Shown here: positions 1-11,972 of the stretch, in pieces
Position numbering within the stretch: the first letter of the stretch is position 1
Layout of the letters: each line of letters starts with the position of its first letter
Assembly (NCBI RefSeq): GCF_003144115.1
Contig: NW_020311998.1
Span: 942,581-1,006,580 of the forward strand
DNA from: Tilletiopsis washingtonensis
Lineage: Eukaryota; Basidiomycota; Exobasidiomycetes; Entylomatales
DNA: 64,000 bases
Direction of reading: 5' to 3'
Translations under genes and position numbers: made by a program
Notes under the pieces: model-generated
Told to the model about the DNA's origin: nothing
Seen by the model: only the letters and a program-made list of their open reading frames with translations
The model's database searches: none

Positions 1-1372
1 GTTGACAGCGGCAAAGTCGAGCATCTGCGTGTACGCCTGCTGTGCGCCCCGGTGGATGTTGACGGCGTGTCCGACGTCGGGCAGCACGATGCCGGTGGCG
101 TTGGAGCTCTGTGCGTACAGCATGCTGGCGGCCGCCTGCGCCTTGTTGGTGCCGTTGGGGCCCTGGATGTCGTTGAGCGCAAAGATGAAGTCCTTGTCGC
201 CCAGCACGACGGCCACGGGGCCGGTGAAGTTGCTGGGGCCGCCAATGGAGCCGATGGAGAAGAGTGATCCTTGCGTCACGGCCTGCTCCGTGTTGCGCGC
301 CAACGCCACGGCAGAGGCATCGGCGGTCGGCGCCCACACGAAAGGCAGCTGGTTCGACGCGGGCGTGGCGGTGACAAGCCAGCCCGGGGGCAAGCGGGCG
401 AGAGCACGAGGGAAGACCTGCGAGGCCTCGGTGTATACCGTTGCGGCGAGGTAGAAGGGCAGTCCCGTGGCGTTGGCGCTGAAGCCCTGCAGGATGATGC
501 CGTCGACGAGCTCGGGGCGTGCTACGGAGAGCGCCTGCGATTGGGCAGAGCCGTACGAGTGGCCGACGAGCAGCGTGCGGTTCCACGCACGGCCGCCGAT
601 CTCGGTGCTGTTCTTGAGCTTCTCGGCCACCGCCTCGAGAATGCCCACCTCGGTCGCGGCCTGTGCGACGTTGAACACGTCCGAGGGCGCCTCGGAGGAG
701 CCCGTGCCGATGCGGTCGTAGCGGAACGTCGAGATGCCTGTAAGACCAGAGGTGAGCGATTGCAGAGCAGCCTTTCTACAAGGTGACGCACCGCGAGCGG
801 CGGCGTTGTAGACGTAGGAGTACTGCTCCTCGGACACGTTCTGGCCCTGGAAGTTCCAGCTGCGAGGTGCGGCTGTCAGCACAGGCCGTCCAGTCATCTG
901 CCTCCTCGCCACTCACTAGCTGCCGTCAAAGCCGATGCCGTGCAGCAGCAGCTGCACCGCGGCATTCTCGTTGCGCTGGCCCGTCGGCTCGCAGAAGACG
1001 CCGCTGATGTTGAAGTCCTGCGTCTGCGCCTGCGTGCCGGTGACGTAGCGCGACATGAAGCCGCTCTGGTCGGTGATGAACTCGAGGAAGAGCTGCGTCG
1101 TCTGCGTCTGGTTGCCCGCCGGGTTGCCCATGGCCTCGACGTTGAACTGCGTGCGCATGGCGTTGGAGGACGTCACCTGAACGCGGCGTCAGTGTCACTG
1201 TGCTGCGGCTGGGCGCCACGGCACTCACGGTGTACGTCTGCCGCGTGCAGTTGGCGTTGGACACCGAGTCGAGCTCGTTGGAGGGCGTCGAGGCGCGCAC
1301 GGGCGCCGTGGGAGCAGCGGCCGCAATGCCGGCGGCAGCGAGGGCGAAGAGGGAGGAGAAGGCGAGCTTCAT
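1..1372 (-). CDS. Secreted alpha/beta-hydrolase (3' end cut by window)
   Basis: The product is a probable extracellular serine hydrolase of the alpha/beta-hydrolase fold; its substrate is unknown. The exons on the minus strand are 1372-1229, 1176-917, 859-792 and 737 to below 1, with introns of 52, 57 and 54 nt. The first 20 residues (MKLAFSSLFALAAAGIAAAA) form a clear signal peptide. The nucleophile elbow GHSYGS lies in the last visible exon. A GDKDF segment could supply the acid, and DVGHAVN near the cut end fits the catalytic histidine. Several N-x-S/T sites agree with secretion. A TATA-like box sits about 60 nt upstream of the ATG. The hydrolase fold is well supported. Whether it is a lipase, an esterase or another hydrolase cannot be told from sequence alone, and the C-terminus lies outside the window. 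Confidence 0.85.
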
Positions 1373-2574
1373 CGTGTGCGAAGTGCTGGCTGTGGGTGGT
1401 GGGACGCGCTCGCGAGCGGGAGGCCTGCTGGCTTATAAGCGCCAGGAGCACCCTCCACTCTCAGCAGCCGTCACGCCATGGCCAGGCTCGGAGGAGGCTG
1501 GAGCAAGCTCAGCAGTCGGAGGCCAGTGCAGGCCAATGCCGGACGGTGGCCGGAGGCCGGCGTCGGCAGTCGAGGCGCACGTTTGTTGCTGCCAAAGTGG
1601 AGGTGGACCCGTCTCTGGCGGCCGCGGAGACTTCGCGCCTTGGCCTCCTGGAGGAAGCCCCGCACCGAGTCGCCGTCACATGACGCCCTTGGCTGCCGCT
1701 TGGGGCCGAGGCATGGCTGCAAGTCTGCTGCTGCCGAGTGAGGGTGGTGTCGCTGCTGCCGCGCTGCGAGCGCTGGGTGCTGCATCGGCATGACGCCGCC
1801 ACCGAGCACGCCGCGTGCGGAGCGGCTGGAGATCTGGCGCAGATCACGCTAGCGCGCACGCCGGCGTCACGGCTCCGGACGCCGAAGACGCCGCCGCCGC
1901 CGTCGCCTCTGGGGCGCCGATCGCCGATGCGGCGCTGGCGACCAGCAACCAGCTTCAGCACCCATCTCGTTGCCTTCGCCTCTCCGACGCAGCCTCCAGC
2001 CGCAGCAGTCAGCTGCAGTGACGAGGCAGCAGCATGCGCTCTCGTCGGCCGGCCGCAAGGGTGCTTCTGCTGGGCTGCAGTCCGCGCAATGTTGTCCAGC
2101 GTCGTCGAGCCCTTTCTGCTGCGTGAGCGCAAGGACAGGTGCGGCGACATCAAGGCACCGCCATGCCTGGCGATTGTGAGCTGTGCGTGCTGAGGCTGCG
2201 GTGTCAGCTGTGAGCTGCGGAAGAGTCAAGGCTTGCTGAAGGGCCAGCCAGAGCGACATGCAGAAGGCGCACGTGCTCGACGCGCGGCGGTGCGGCGGTG
2301 CGGCGCGCCAAGGCAGCGAGCGGCACGCAGCGGACAGGGGCGTGCGGCGTGGGAACAGCACAACACGGCCGCCGGCGCGCGGAGCCATTGCGTTCCGGGC
2401 GGTGCACGCACCACGCTCAGGGGCCCAGGCGGCGCATGCCAGGAGCGCAGCCGGCGGCTGCATCAAGGCGAGGCGAGCAGAGGGCAGCACAGCGAGCAGC
2501 TGCGACGCTTGCTTCACCACCACCACTCCCCGTCACGCCCTCTCACGACCTTCCATCACGACCCGCTGCGACAA
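1373..2574. other. Divergent intergenic region, no gene seen
   Basis: About 1.2 kb lies between two divergently transcribed genes for secreted proteins. Open frames here run through on several strands at once, are rich in Arg, Ala and Ser, and match no family I recognise. Apart from the TATA-like box and a CAAGGGTGC motif near 2056, I see no feature. Confidence 0.5.
1431..1440 (-). promoter_or_regulatory. TATA-like element upstream of the secreted hydrolase
   Basis: GCTTATAAGC is a perfect 10-nt palindrome lying about 60 nt upstream of the hydrolase start codon. The flanks are GC-rich, so the AT core stands out. The position suits a core promoter with a short leader. Confidence 0.5.
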
Positions 2575-4195
2575 ATGCGTCTCCTGCCGCTCCTCTCGCT
2601 CGCCGCGCTCGCCACACTCGTGCTCGCCTCGCCCGCACCCGCGCCGCAGCCGACACATGCGCCGCTGCTGCTCGCCGCGCGCCCGCTGCACCCGCGGCAG
2701 AGCAACGTCGACCAGGCGCCCAACCCCTTGTCCTCCTACCCGCCGCCCTCTTTTCCCGCCGACATCGCCAGCTGCCCCAAGTGCGAGGCGGGCTACCCCG
2801 GCCTGAGCAGCTGCATGGCGGCGAGCAGCGTGTTCCAGAATGCCACGAGCATCTTCAACAGTCCGCTGGCGTACATCAGCGTCATCAAGGTGCGTGCGAG
2901 GGAGATGAGGGCGAATGGAGACATGCACGAGGGCTGCGTGATGTAGGAGCAGAGTGCGAGAGAGAGACGGCGCGTGCGGAGAAGGAGGCGAGGCTTGGGG
3001 CGCCGCGTGCAGGAGTAGGCTGCGTGGGAGGAACAGTGGGAGTCATGCTTGAAGGAGAGGTTGCGGGCGTGGAGAGGTCAGCGAGGCAGACCGCTGCTAG
3101 AGTCACACCGTGAACAGAGAGGTCAGAGAGGCACTGCTTGTGCAGAGACCCGAAGAGCACCGGCAGCCTCGGGCTCGCTCAGAGTCACCTCCGGCGGCTC
3201 GCCGAGGAGCGCAAGCAGTGCCAGAGAGCAATGCTGCGCAGCGTGCAGCTTCGAGTCTCGCCTGGATGTGGTGCGGCATGTTTCGCAGCGGCCACATGGC
3301 GCTCCCTTGTTCCGGCAGGGCGTTCTCAGGCAGGGCGTGTGCTCACGACCTCCGACCCACCCCTTTGCAGTGCGCATGCACCGACACGTTCCAGTCTGTG
3401 TACCCACAATGCGTGTAAGTACGCGTGTGCGCTGCCTCTGACATGCATCATGCTGATTCTGACTGGGCGGACACAGCGATTGCTTGTGAGTTGTGCGAGG
3501 AGAAGGAGAAGGCTATGTGGCGTCCGGCTCCCAGCATGTCCCGACTTCACGGAAACGCTCCTGACGCGCGAGCCCTCCTGACCCCGCGCACTGTCGTGCG
3601 AAACAAACAGCCAGAAGACGAATCGTGCGTGCCGTTGCAGAGCGTTCAGAGTCGTGCCGTCCCGTGCTGACTGGACCTGCGGCGCCCGCAGAATGCTGGT
3701 GGCTCGGCACCGACCCCGCAGGCACGGGCGCGGGCACCATTGTCACCAACATGCGCAGCATCTGTGGCCTGGGCAGGTGAGCTCGCGTTGCGTGATGCGC
3801 CTGGCACCCAGGCGCAGCTGCTGATGAGATCTGGCGTGTCGCGCAGTGCCCTGCTCGGAGGAGTGGCTGCCGCCAACAACGCTACGCCGACGATGTCGAG
3901 CGCCACGTTCAGCGCCGTCACTACGTGGGTCCCACTGCCTTGCGCTCTGCTGTGCGACGCAGGCTGATCTTCCGCCTCCCTTGCAGCGGCGCAGAGTATC
4001 AGACAAGTGCGGCCTGCTCCCTGCTCTTCCACCTGGCACATGCAGCTGACGCCCCTCCACGCGCGCGCCGCTCCTGCAGACCACGCCGCAGGGCCCATCT
4101 TCGCCTCCGACGCGCCTCCGGCGCCGATAGTCGCCGGCGCAGGCGTCTTCATCCTCGCCACGCTTGCGTCTGCCGCTGCGCTGATCCTCTTCTGA
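2575..4195 (+). CDS. Cysteine-rich GPI-anchored-type surface protein with microexons
   Basis: The predicted protein has 226 residues: a signal peptide, about nine cysteines in a compact domain (motifs CPKC, CACTD, QCVDCF, NQCWWLG, SICGLG), a short Ser/Thr/Ala stretch, and a hydrophobic C-terminus ending in ILF with no following charge, as in GPI-anchor signals. The exons are 2575-2889, 3371-3414, 3477-3485, 3611-3624, 3692-3776, 3847-3924, 3987-4006 and 4080-4195. The 9-nt and 14-nt exons are needed to join QCV to QCWWLG in one frame; the joined sequence reads VDCFQKTNQCWWLG. The cysteine spacing recalls small fungal wall proteins, but I cannot assign it firmly to the CFEM family. The first intron is 481 nt, far above the local norm. 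It probably sits in the wall or plasma membrane; its role is unknown. Confidence 0.8.
3477..3485 (+). other. 9-nt microexon of the GPI-type protein gene
   Basis: This exon is flanked by CAG upstream and GTGAGT downstream. It completes a Val codon, encodes Asp-Cys, and leaves two bases of a Phe codon. Without it and the next microexon the downstream cysteine-rich frame is lost. Confidence 0.75.
3611..3624 (+). other. 14-nt microexon of the GPI-type protein gene
   Basis: The exon is flanked by AACAG and GTGCGT. It completes Phe, encodes Gln-Lys-Thr-Asn, and leaves one base of a Gln codon finished by the next exon at 3692. Confidence 0.75.
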
Positions 4196-4459
4196 TGTGG
4201 CCCTCACCTTTGCCGCCGTCGCCGCCCGCCCGCCCGTCCGCCGCCGCCGCCGCTCGCCGCTGGCTGGCCGTCTCCCTCGCACGTCCGACACGACTCCTCT
4301 ACGACTCATCCCACGACCTCTCTCACGACTTGGTGCACGCGTCCCGCCGCCTCTTTCTAACTGGGACCTCCATTTGCCGCTCCTTTCGATGTGTAATATG
4401 CAGCGCATGAGATGGAGGAGGAGGAGGCCAGGTGGAAGCGTGGCGCTGGCTTGCGAGCC

Positions 4460-7145
4460 TCAGGCAACGCGACCTTTTGTGTTGGAGAGGCTCACGCGCC
4501 ATGCCGATGGCGGCAGCGCTTGCAGGCGGCGGCAGACGGGCGTGATGAACACGACGAGCAGCACTGCGCCGAGCGCAATGCAGATGCTGCTTGTGGCGTA
4601 GTAGCCATCGCGCAGCACGTGGCATGCGCCGCCGACGGCCGCACATGCCGCCTTGCCGGCGTCCGAGACGCATTCCTGTCCGATCACTGCGTGTGCGCCG
4701 CTCGCCGCGGCCAGCTTGTCGGCCGTCCATGCGGCCGCCGCGGCGCTGCGTGGGTGATGCGCGCCCGGTGCGCCGCACGCCGAGACCGTGAAGTAGTCGA
4801 CTGCCTTGAGGACAAAGTAGCGCGGCCAGGTGCCGCCAAGGTTGGAGACGGTGTTGAGCAGCGTCATGTACGTGCCGCCAATGAGCGGATCGGCAATCTG
4901 CGTGTGGAAGGCACTGATGCCGACGAACTGCACCGTCGAGGCAAAGCTGCCGAGCACCGTGGTGCTGATGATGAGGATGAAGTAGGGCATGCCGATGGGC
5001 TGCGTCGGCACGCCGCGCACCAGCGCCATGGCGACGAGCGCAAAGCCGAGCCGCGCCACGTAGCCGATGAGCCAGGGGCGCAGCGCATTGGCGCCCTTGG
5101 ACCAGCGCGCGGCCAGGTAGCCGAGCACGAGCTGAAACGGGAAGTCGATGAGCACGGCAAGCGCCAGGTCTTCCTTGGCGAAGCCCTTCTCGACGAGCTT
5201 GAGGTTCGTCACGGCGTCGTTGGCCTGGAAGCCAATCTTGGCGACAAAGTGCACGAGGATGAAGGCCTGCACGTCTGTTGTGCCGCCAAGCGTCAGCCAT
5301 GCCTCTCTGTCGCTAGGCCGCTGCGCCACTTACGCTTGAGCTTGCAGATGCGCCACATGACGCCGTACACGCTCTTGGTGTCCATCTCGGGCTTGTCCGT
5401 CGCCTCTGCATCCTCTTGCTTGAAAAACAGCAGCCACGCCGTCACGGCGAGGTAGGCGATGGCCGAGAACTTGAGGTAGGCGCTCAGCGAGAGCATGGGG
5501 TAGTCGAGCGGCGCGCTGCGGAAGTATTTGTTGCTGTGTGCAAGCTGTCAGAAGGTGAAGATGCGGACAAGGCAGGCAAACGTTGCGCGCAAACGCACCC
5601 AAACTCAGTCGAGTTGAACGCCAGAAAGACGGTGAAGCTGCAGAAGTAGCCCGTGTTGAGGCCGACGGTCTGCGCCGTGCTGGCATAGCTGAGGTTCTCT
5701 TGCGACAGCAGCGTGAGCGCCCAGCCGTCGACGGCGATGTCTAGACATGCAGCGTGAGTAGAGACATGAGGTGACGAGCAACGATCGACGCACCTTGTGT
5801 AGCGGCAAAGAAGACGAGGGTGAAGAAGAGCGTGGTGATGAGGTACACATCCGGGTGCGGCTGCAAGAGCATCCCATAAGCATGCGGCACTGCCAGCTGC
5901 GCCCCTTCACGCCAGCGCACTCTTACTCACGGCGAGCAGGAGGCGATCGACGTTGGAGCCGAGGAACCAGAGCATGACGCCGACGATGGTCTGAATCGGC
6001 ACGATCCACGACTTGCGCCGCCCGAGCGAGAGCGTGCCGAGCGGCGTGCGCCTGTGCAGAGGCAAGAGTGGCGCGGTGAGCGGGAGCCATGCAGTCGGCG
6101 TGGCAAGACGGCCTGAGGATCTGTCCGAGGTGCGTGCCGCCTGCGCATAGCTGCCAGCAGGACGCATGGCGCACGAAGTATGTCACTCTGCTCCTCTCTC
6201 TCCTGCGACACTCTCCCAGTCGCTTCTCTCTCTCCTCGCATTGCCGGCGCACAGGTCCCCCTCCCTGCCTCTGGCGCCTGCCCACTCAAGCCCCTCCTCC
6301 CTCTCCTCGCACGTGCCGCTTCTGGTCTTCTCCTTGCCTCCATTCCCCTAGTTCTCCTCACATCCTCCGCCCTCTCCCCTTCCTTCCTCTTCGCAGCACT
6401 CACAGATTCCCAACCCAGTTCGAATCCACCACGGGGCTCCACAGCAGCTTGAGCGAGTACGGATACGTGGCAAGCATGAAGACGCCAATGTCCGAGTAGC
6501 TCAGGCGTGCCTTGAGCAGAAACGGCATCGTGCCGAACGCCAGGCCGACGGGGATGCCTTGCAGGAGATCTGCGAGAGGCGTCAGCAGGGCTACGTCAGA
6601 GACGGAGTGGAGGTCGCCGAGGCTCGCGGCGACGAGGAAGGGGAGAGCGCCTTTGGGACCAAGCAAGACGCCACCAGCTGGTGCGCTGAGTGGCGCTCCT
6701 GCCCAAATGCTCTACTGCGCTTTCACTCGTCGTCTCCCAGTGCCCGCTCCTTCCGCAGCTCGATCGCACCGGGCCACCCCAGCCTGCGGCAGCCTTGCAG
6801 CGCCTGCCTCTGCACTCCTTCGCACCACGCCTCCGCCTTGTACTCACAGAGCACCACGAGCAGCGCAATGGCCTCCTTGTCCTTCCTGCTCAGCTCCGTC
6901 TCGCCCTGTCCCTCGACGCGGCCCTGCTGCGGCGCATCCTTGTCCTCAAAGTCGACGGCCACGCTGCTGCCGCGCGGCCGATGTCTGGCGTGCGCCGGCA
7001 GCGACTGCTCCGACGCTGCACGTGCACCGAGCCCTGCGGCGCCCGACGCGCCACTGCCGACGCTGGAGCCGGCGAGGAGCGCGGCATCCTCGGCGGCAGA
7101 GGCGGCGGCGGCGAGACGCTCGCGCTGCCGCAGAGCGGGCGGCAT
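4460..7145 (-). CDS. Acetyl-CoA transporter, AT-1/SLC33A1 family
   Basis: This 602-residue multi-pass membrane protein moves acetyl-CoA into the ER/Golgi lumen in the characterised AT-1 family. The exons are 7145-6848, 6569-6404, 6051-5931, 5860-5794, 5740-5599, 5533-5334 and 5274-4460. After a roughly 90-residue Ala/Ser-rich N-terminus, conserved AT-1 segments follow in order: QGIPVGLAFG, ATYPYSLKLLWSP, IVGVMLWFLGS, AVDGWALTLL, GYFCSF, FNSTEFG, NKYFRS, AKIGFQANDAVTN and TWPRYFVLK. The start was chosen as the only Met before the conserved LSRKDKEA block in this exon. The 352-nt second intron is long and pyrimidine-rich on the plus strand. The gene converges on the GPI-type gene, with stop codons 264 nt apart. 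Confidence 0.93.
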
Positions 7146-8080
7146 CGCGGGTCGAAGGTGGCGGCGATGCGCGGGCCGGAAGAGCAGCAGCGGGAGCGGA
7201 GAAAGGCGAAAGGCGGCGCGTGTGAAGTGTGACTGGTGCGGCGGTGGTGGTGGTAGTGCAAGAAGCGCAGGGTGTTGGACGCCGCAAGACGCGCGCGCGG
7301 CGCGCAGGAAGGAAAGGGTGCGCCGTGCGAGAGAGCGAGACGCGCGCGCGTGGCAGGCGCAGCAGGAGAGCAGCGAGGCGACGCGCGCGCGCTGGTGCTG
7401 GCGGCCGGCCGCTTCTCGGCCAAAGGCACCCGACGCTTCCAGGGCAAATGGAGCTCACTCAGCCCCGCAGCCAACTAGAAGCGCATTGGACGGGTCAGAG
7501 TGCAAGGCGCGGCCGGCCAGCAGGGATCAGCATCACCGCCCAAGGCAGAGGCAGCGAGGCGTCAGAGAAGGAGGCGCGCGCGCCTCTTGCGCCAGCGCGA
7601 GGGCGCAGCTGCAGCCGCGGCGGCCGGCCCTGAAGCGCATCGGCGCGGCGAGCGAGCGCCTCCAGTCCCCCGCACCGCTGCTCCGCCGCTGCCGGCGTGC
7701 CGTGCCGTGCTGCTGACGAGGCGTGGGCGAGGCCCGAGATCAGCAAGTCGCACGTTCGCGCCTTGGCTTCGCTCTTCCACCTCACCGCTCGCTCCTCGTC
7801 TCTCACACACGCTTCCTGCGTCGCTCACTCTCATCTCCATCTGCACAGCAATCTCCTCGGCACACTCACGCTCTGCTCGTGCCGTCTGCCTCGCTCCGTC
7901 GTGCACCTCCACTTCCTCGCCTGCCCGCGCCAGCCTGTCCAGAAGCCAGCACCGGCGCACACCGCCTCTCCGCCCACACCGAGCCCGCGTCTCTCTACGT
8001 GCGCCAGCAGGCCACAGACTCTTGGCTAGTCCTCTGCCTCAAAGGGGTAGCAGACCCGCGCCGCCAGGGGCACTGCCAGC
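7146..8080. other. Divergent intergenic region, no gene seen
   Basis: This 0.9-kb region separates the divergent starts of the acetyl-CoA transporter and a secreted protein. Overlapping low-complexity frames on both strands look like GC-driven shadows. The part next to the secreted gene is C/T-rich on the plus strand, as in many fungal leaders. Confidence 0.5.
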
Positions 8081-9685
8081 ATGCAGCGCCTGCTCCGTCT
8101 TGTAGCGCTCGCCAGCGCCGCCTGCGCCGCGTCCATCTCCACGCCGTCCTCCTCTCTCGACGCACCTCGTCGGCTCACCGCAGCCGAGCAGGCGGCGGGG
8201 TACAGCTACGCCTTCGATGCCTCGCACGTCTGGCGCAGCGCGCCCGCGCAGCGCCTGAGCTACGCAGAGGGCCTGGGCAGCATGGGCCGCAGGGACGGCT
8301 GGCTGGACCCGAGGCCGGGGAATGGCAGCTTGCTGGATGTGAGTGGCGAGCGTCTCGAAGAAAAGGGGCGAGAGGATCAAGGCGTCTCGACGGCGGGAGG
8401 ACAGGCGAGCAGCAGACGTGGGAGAGGCCCGAGACACGGCGTCTTGCCTCTCCGTCAAGCGGCACAGCGCTGTGTTTTATCGCGCCATCGTGGCACGGCA
8501 AAGGCCGGCACGCTGCATGCTTGCGCATCGTGCAGTGCGAGAGACTGCTGGAGTATAGGGCTAGTCATGTCGCCAAGCGCATGGCACTCGTCGGTGGTCC
8601 ATGCCGCGTCGGCTCCTGATCGAGACGCCGCCCTCGGAAGGTGCAGTGCCTCACCTTGCTCGCCATGCAAGCTCCAGTCGGGCTTCCGGCGGGGCCAAGC
8701 AGAAGTGGGAACAGATGCCCCTTGCCCTCGCCTCTTCTGCCGCAGCTCGCGTCTTCCTCTTCTCGCGTTGCGCCGGCATGGCTGACATGACTCCGCCGCT
8801 TGCACAGCTGGTGGGCAACTCGAAGCGCGAGCCGATCAACGCCATCATCTCTGCCAAGTCCGACCCGGCGGTGCTGACTGACGCTGGACTGCGCGACTAC
8901 GTGCGGTACGTCTGCCCTACATTTCTCTCCCTCCGCAGCTCTGGCCGTAGCTCACCCCCATTCGCGCAGAACGATTGGCTTCTCCTTCGAGTGTCTCGAC
9001 CTGCACATGGGCGGCCTGCAGAGCGCCAACCTGGGCGACGGCAATGGCTGGGTGCCCGAGCTCTTCGAGTATCGGCAGGAGGCCTTCCCTGGCGCACCTG
9101 GGCGATGGGTCGGCGCATGCTGGGAGAGCCTGTATGGCGGCAACCACTTCCGCGGTGCGTCCCCTCTCTCCCCTATCGCGACGCCCGTGCGACCGGCTGA
9201 CGAAGAGGGACGCAGTGTGGAAGCAGAACGGCACGCTGGCCAACACGGGTGCCTGGTTCCTCGCCGTGTCGAAAGAGTACAATCTGCGGCACCACCACAT
9301 GATTGTGCCCGACGGCTACAACCTCGGGCGCAACCTGCTCGTCGAGGCCGCAGAGAAGGGCGGCAAGTGGAAGCAGTGGCACTGGAAGGCGCGCACCGAG
9401 TTTGTCGAGGGCCTGCTGGAGCCGGGAAAGGAGCCGCGTGAGTCGCTACTTGCTGCCCATCGTCACGGCACACGCTGACGCCGAGAAACAGGCATCAACC
9501 ACAACATCTCGCAGGACGGCCTCGTCGCCGTGCTCACCGTCGAGCGCTTCCTCGACGTTCCGGGACCCACGAGCGTGCGGTATGAGCCGCCGTCTGGACC
9601 CGTGGCTGCACTCAAAGCAGCGCTGGGCGATGGCGCCGCTTATGCGCGAAGCAGGGCGAAGCAGATCCGCCTTGGGATGTGGTGA
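8081..9685 (+). CDS. Conserved secreted protein of unknown function
   Basis: The exons are 8081-8338, 8808-8905, 8970-9154, 9216-9437 and 9492-9685, giving 318 residues. The N-terminus (MQRLLRLVALASAACA) is a signal peptide. The body contains orderly motifs such as NAIISAKSDPAVL, GFSFECLDLHMG, LGDGNGW, WESLYGGNHFR, GAWFLAVSKEYN and NHMIVPDGYN-like HHHMIVPDGYN, then NHNISQDG near the end. This looks like a real conserved family, and I recall similar secreted proteins of unknown function in basidiomycetes, but I know no domain name or activity. The first intron is 469 nt. The gene converges on the aminotransferase gene with 179 nt between stops. Confidence 0.82.
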
Positions 9686-9864
9686 TCCCTGACGTCGTTG
9701 CCTTTGCGCTCTCTCGCATACGATTCTCCGCGTTGTCGTCACTTCAGACTCGAGCCACGTCATCTCTATCCTCTAGCTGTGCTCCTCAGCCCCCCGCGCG
9801 ATCTCCTGCTCCGTTCAATGTAGATTGTATTTTGCTCAAGCTGCACCTGCCGCGCGGCGCTCTC

Positions 9865-11679
9865 TCAAGCACGAATGGCATCCTCGGCCACAATGCCCTC
9901 CTTGGGCCAGTTCCAGCCAAACTCATCCGGCAGGTCGCCGCACTGGTAGCTCGTAACTGCATCATCACCCGTCGCGTCAGCCACGCCTTCCAGTCCACAT
10001 CGTGCCTTCTCTCAAGCACTCACGCTCCTTCCAAAGCGCCACGGCGTTCTCGCCCGCAGTCTTGCCGTCGCCAAAGGCAATGCGCTTCACCTCGTTGTCC
10101 GGCGCATCCTCGTACTCGGGCCACGCCTGCTCGTCGGCCTCCGGGTCGTTGGTCGACGGCGTCGCCTTGCGCACCGGCTGCTTGGTGTTGTAGCTAATGC
10201 TGCGGACGGGCGTGATGCCCTGATGCGAGGAGATGTGAGCTCGGCAGTGAGGAAGAGGGAGAGAGGAGGACTTACTGCGGCGGTGCCGGCGGCCATGAAC
10301 TCGACAAAGTCGCCCCTCTTCACCTCGTCGAACGCCAACGGCCGGCGCTCCACGGTCCAGCCCATGCGCCGCGCCAAGTCGCACACGCTCAGCTTGGTGA
10401 CGGATCTCAGAATCGACGGAGACTCGGGCACGACGAGCGTCTGCTTGCCGTCCTTGCTGGCGAGCGCCAGGGCGTTGGAGGTGCTGAACTCGTCGACGTG
10501 CGTGTGGTTCGCCGAGTCGAGGTGCAGCGTGATGGGGTAGCCCTGCGCCTTGGCGGCGGCGGTGGGGCCAAAGACGGGCGCGTAGTTGCCGCCCAGCTTG
10601 GTGTGTCCGGTGCCGTTGGGCGCGGAACGGTCGAAGGTGTCGAGCACGAAGGCATCGATTGCGGGCAAGGCGCCGCCGGTGCCGTAGCTAGAGCGCAGAG
10701 TGATCAGCAGGCGCGCAGATGCTGGGCGCGGGCGAGACGACTCACAGACTGCCGACGGGCGTGCACCACACGACGAACATGAACTCTGCGAGGCCACGCT
10801 TCTGTCAGCATCTCTGCGCTGCAGCGACACCCGTGCGAGACGCACCCTTCGGCGGGCCAAGGATGAGACTGGGACCCGTGGCGATGAGCAGCGGGCGCAG
10901 GTACAGGGCGCCGGCAGACGCGTTGCTGCGAGTAGCGAGGCAGTCAGCACAACAGGCTACCAGTTCAGCTCAAGGAGCGTTTCCGCCTCTCACTCCCCCG
11001 GAAGCTCTGATATTGCCCTGATGTGCTCCCTTCTACTCACGGGCCGTACGGCGGCACAAACTCCAGGTTGCCGGCGACGGCCTTGCGCAGCGCATCGAGG
11101 AACAGCGGCTGCGGAATGGTGGGCATGCTGGCCGTGCGTGCGCTGAGGTTGATGCGCGCACTGTTGGCGTGCGGGCGGAAGATGTGCACCGAGCCCGCCT
11201 TGGTGCGGAAGGCCTGGCGAGGGGCGAAGCGTGAGCTGCGGCAGACGGCGCGAGAGCGAGCAGGGCGCCGTGCCAAGGCAAGACAGAGACTAGGAAGCAT
11301 GGGACGCCCTTCTCGCATGCCCAGCAAGTTGCAGAGCACCGCCGGTGCCGATGATGCCCCCAGACCGCAGAGCTTCGCACGCTGGACCTCGATGGCCGAG
11401 GGCCGTCTCGCCGGCGACACGCTGCCGCGGCGCTGCCCACTCTCCCTCGTTCCTGCGCCCCCATGTCTGACGCACCTTGATGCCCTCGAAGCACTGCTGG
11501 CCATAGTTGAGGCAGCTGGCGGCGGCGTGGATCTTGAGCTCGGGCTCGGAGCTCCACGTGGGCGCGCCCCACGCGCCGTCGCGCCACGTGCACACGACCT
11601 GCCCGGCGACGCGGCGCTCGGTGAAGCCGAGCGTGGCCCAGTCGATGGCGGAGGTGGGCGGCGGAGCGGGACGGGACAT
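9865..11679 (-). CDS. Branched-chain amino-acid aminotransferase (class IV, PLP)
   Basis: This 398-residue PLP enzyme transfers the amino group between Leu/Ile/Val and 2-oxoglutarate, the last step of synthesis or first of breakdown. The exons are 11679-11476, 11213-11041, 10925-10846, 10785-10746, 10687-10276, 10219-10024 and 9956-9865. Recognised blocks are NYGQQCFEG, FRPHANSARIN, the catalytic-lysine block TKLGGNYAPVF, HVDEFSTSNAL and FMAAGTAAGITPVRSI. The chosen Met (MSRP) gives a cytosolic-looking N-terminus; an in-frame Met at 11715 would add 12 residues with no clear targeting signal. Exons of 80 and 40 nt occur in the middle. Confidence 0.93.
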
Positions 11680-11972
11680 GATGAGTAGAGAGGGGTGGTG
11701 GTGGAGGGCAAGCAAGGAGCGACGTCAGAGTCAGAAGCGGGGCAGCGGCGCCGAGTCAGGCGGCGAGGCGAGTCGGGCCGCGGCTGCCACGCTGGCCGGC
11801 GCCGCTTCGGCACTCGGCCACCGGCCGCCGGCCCTCCGAGCTTCCTGCCAGCAACTCGCCCCTCTCACTCTCACCACCTCCACGCTCGCACGCAACATGG
11901 CATCGGCGAATGAATGGATAGAAGTACAGTGGAGGCCACAACGATACAGGGTAAGCAGATGCATGCAGGCGC

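Noticed and set aside
6410-6430. GTTCGAATC, a perfect tRNA B-box-like match
   Set aside because: It encodes part of the conserved LLWSPVVDSN block of the acetyl-CoA transporter, and no matching acceptor or anticodon arm is present.
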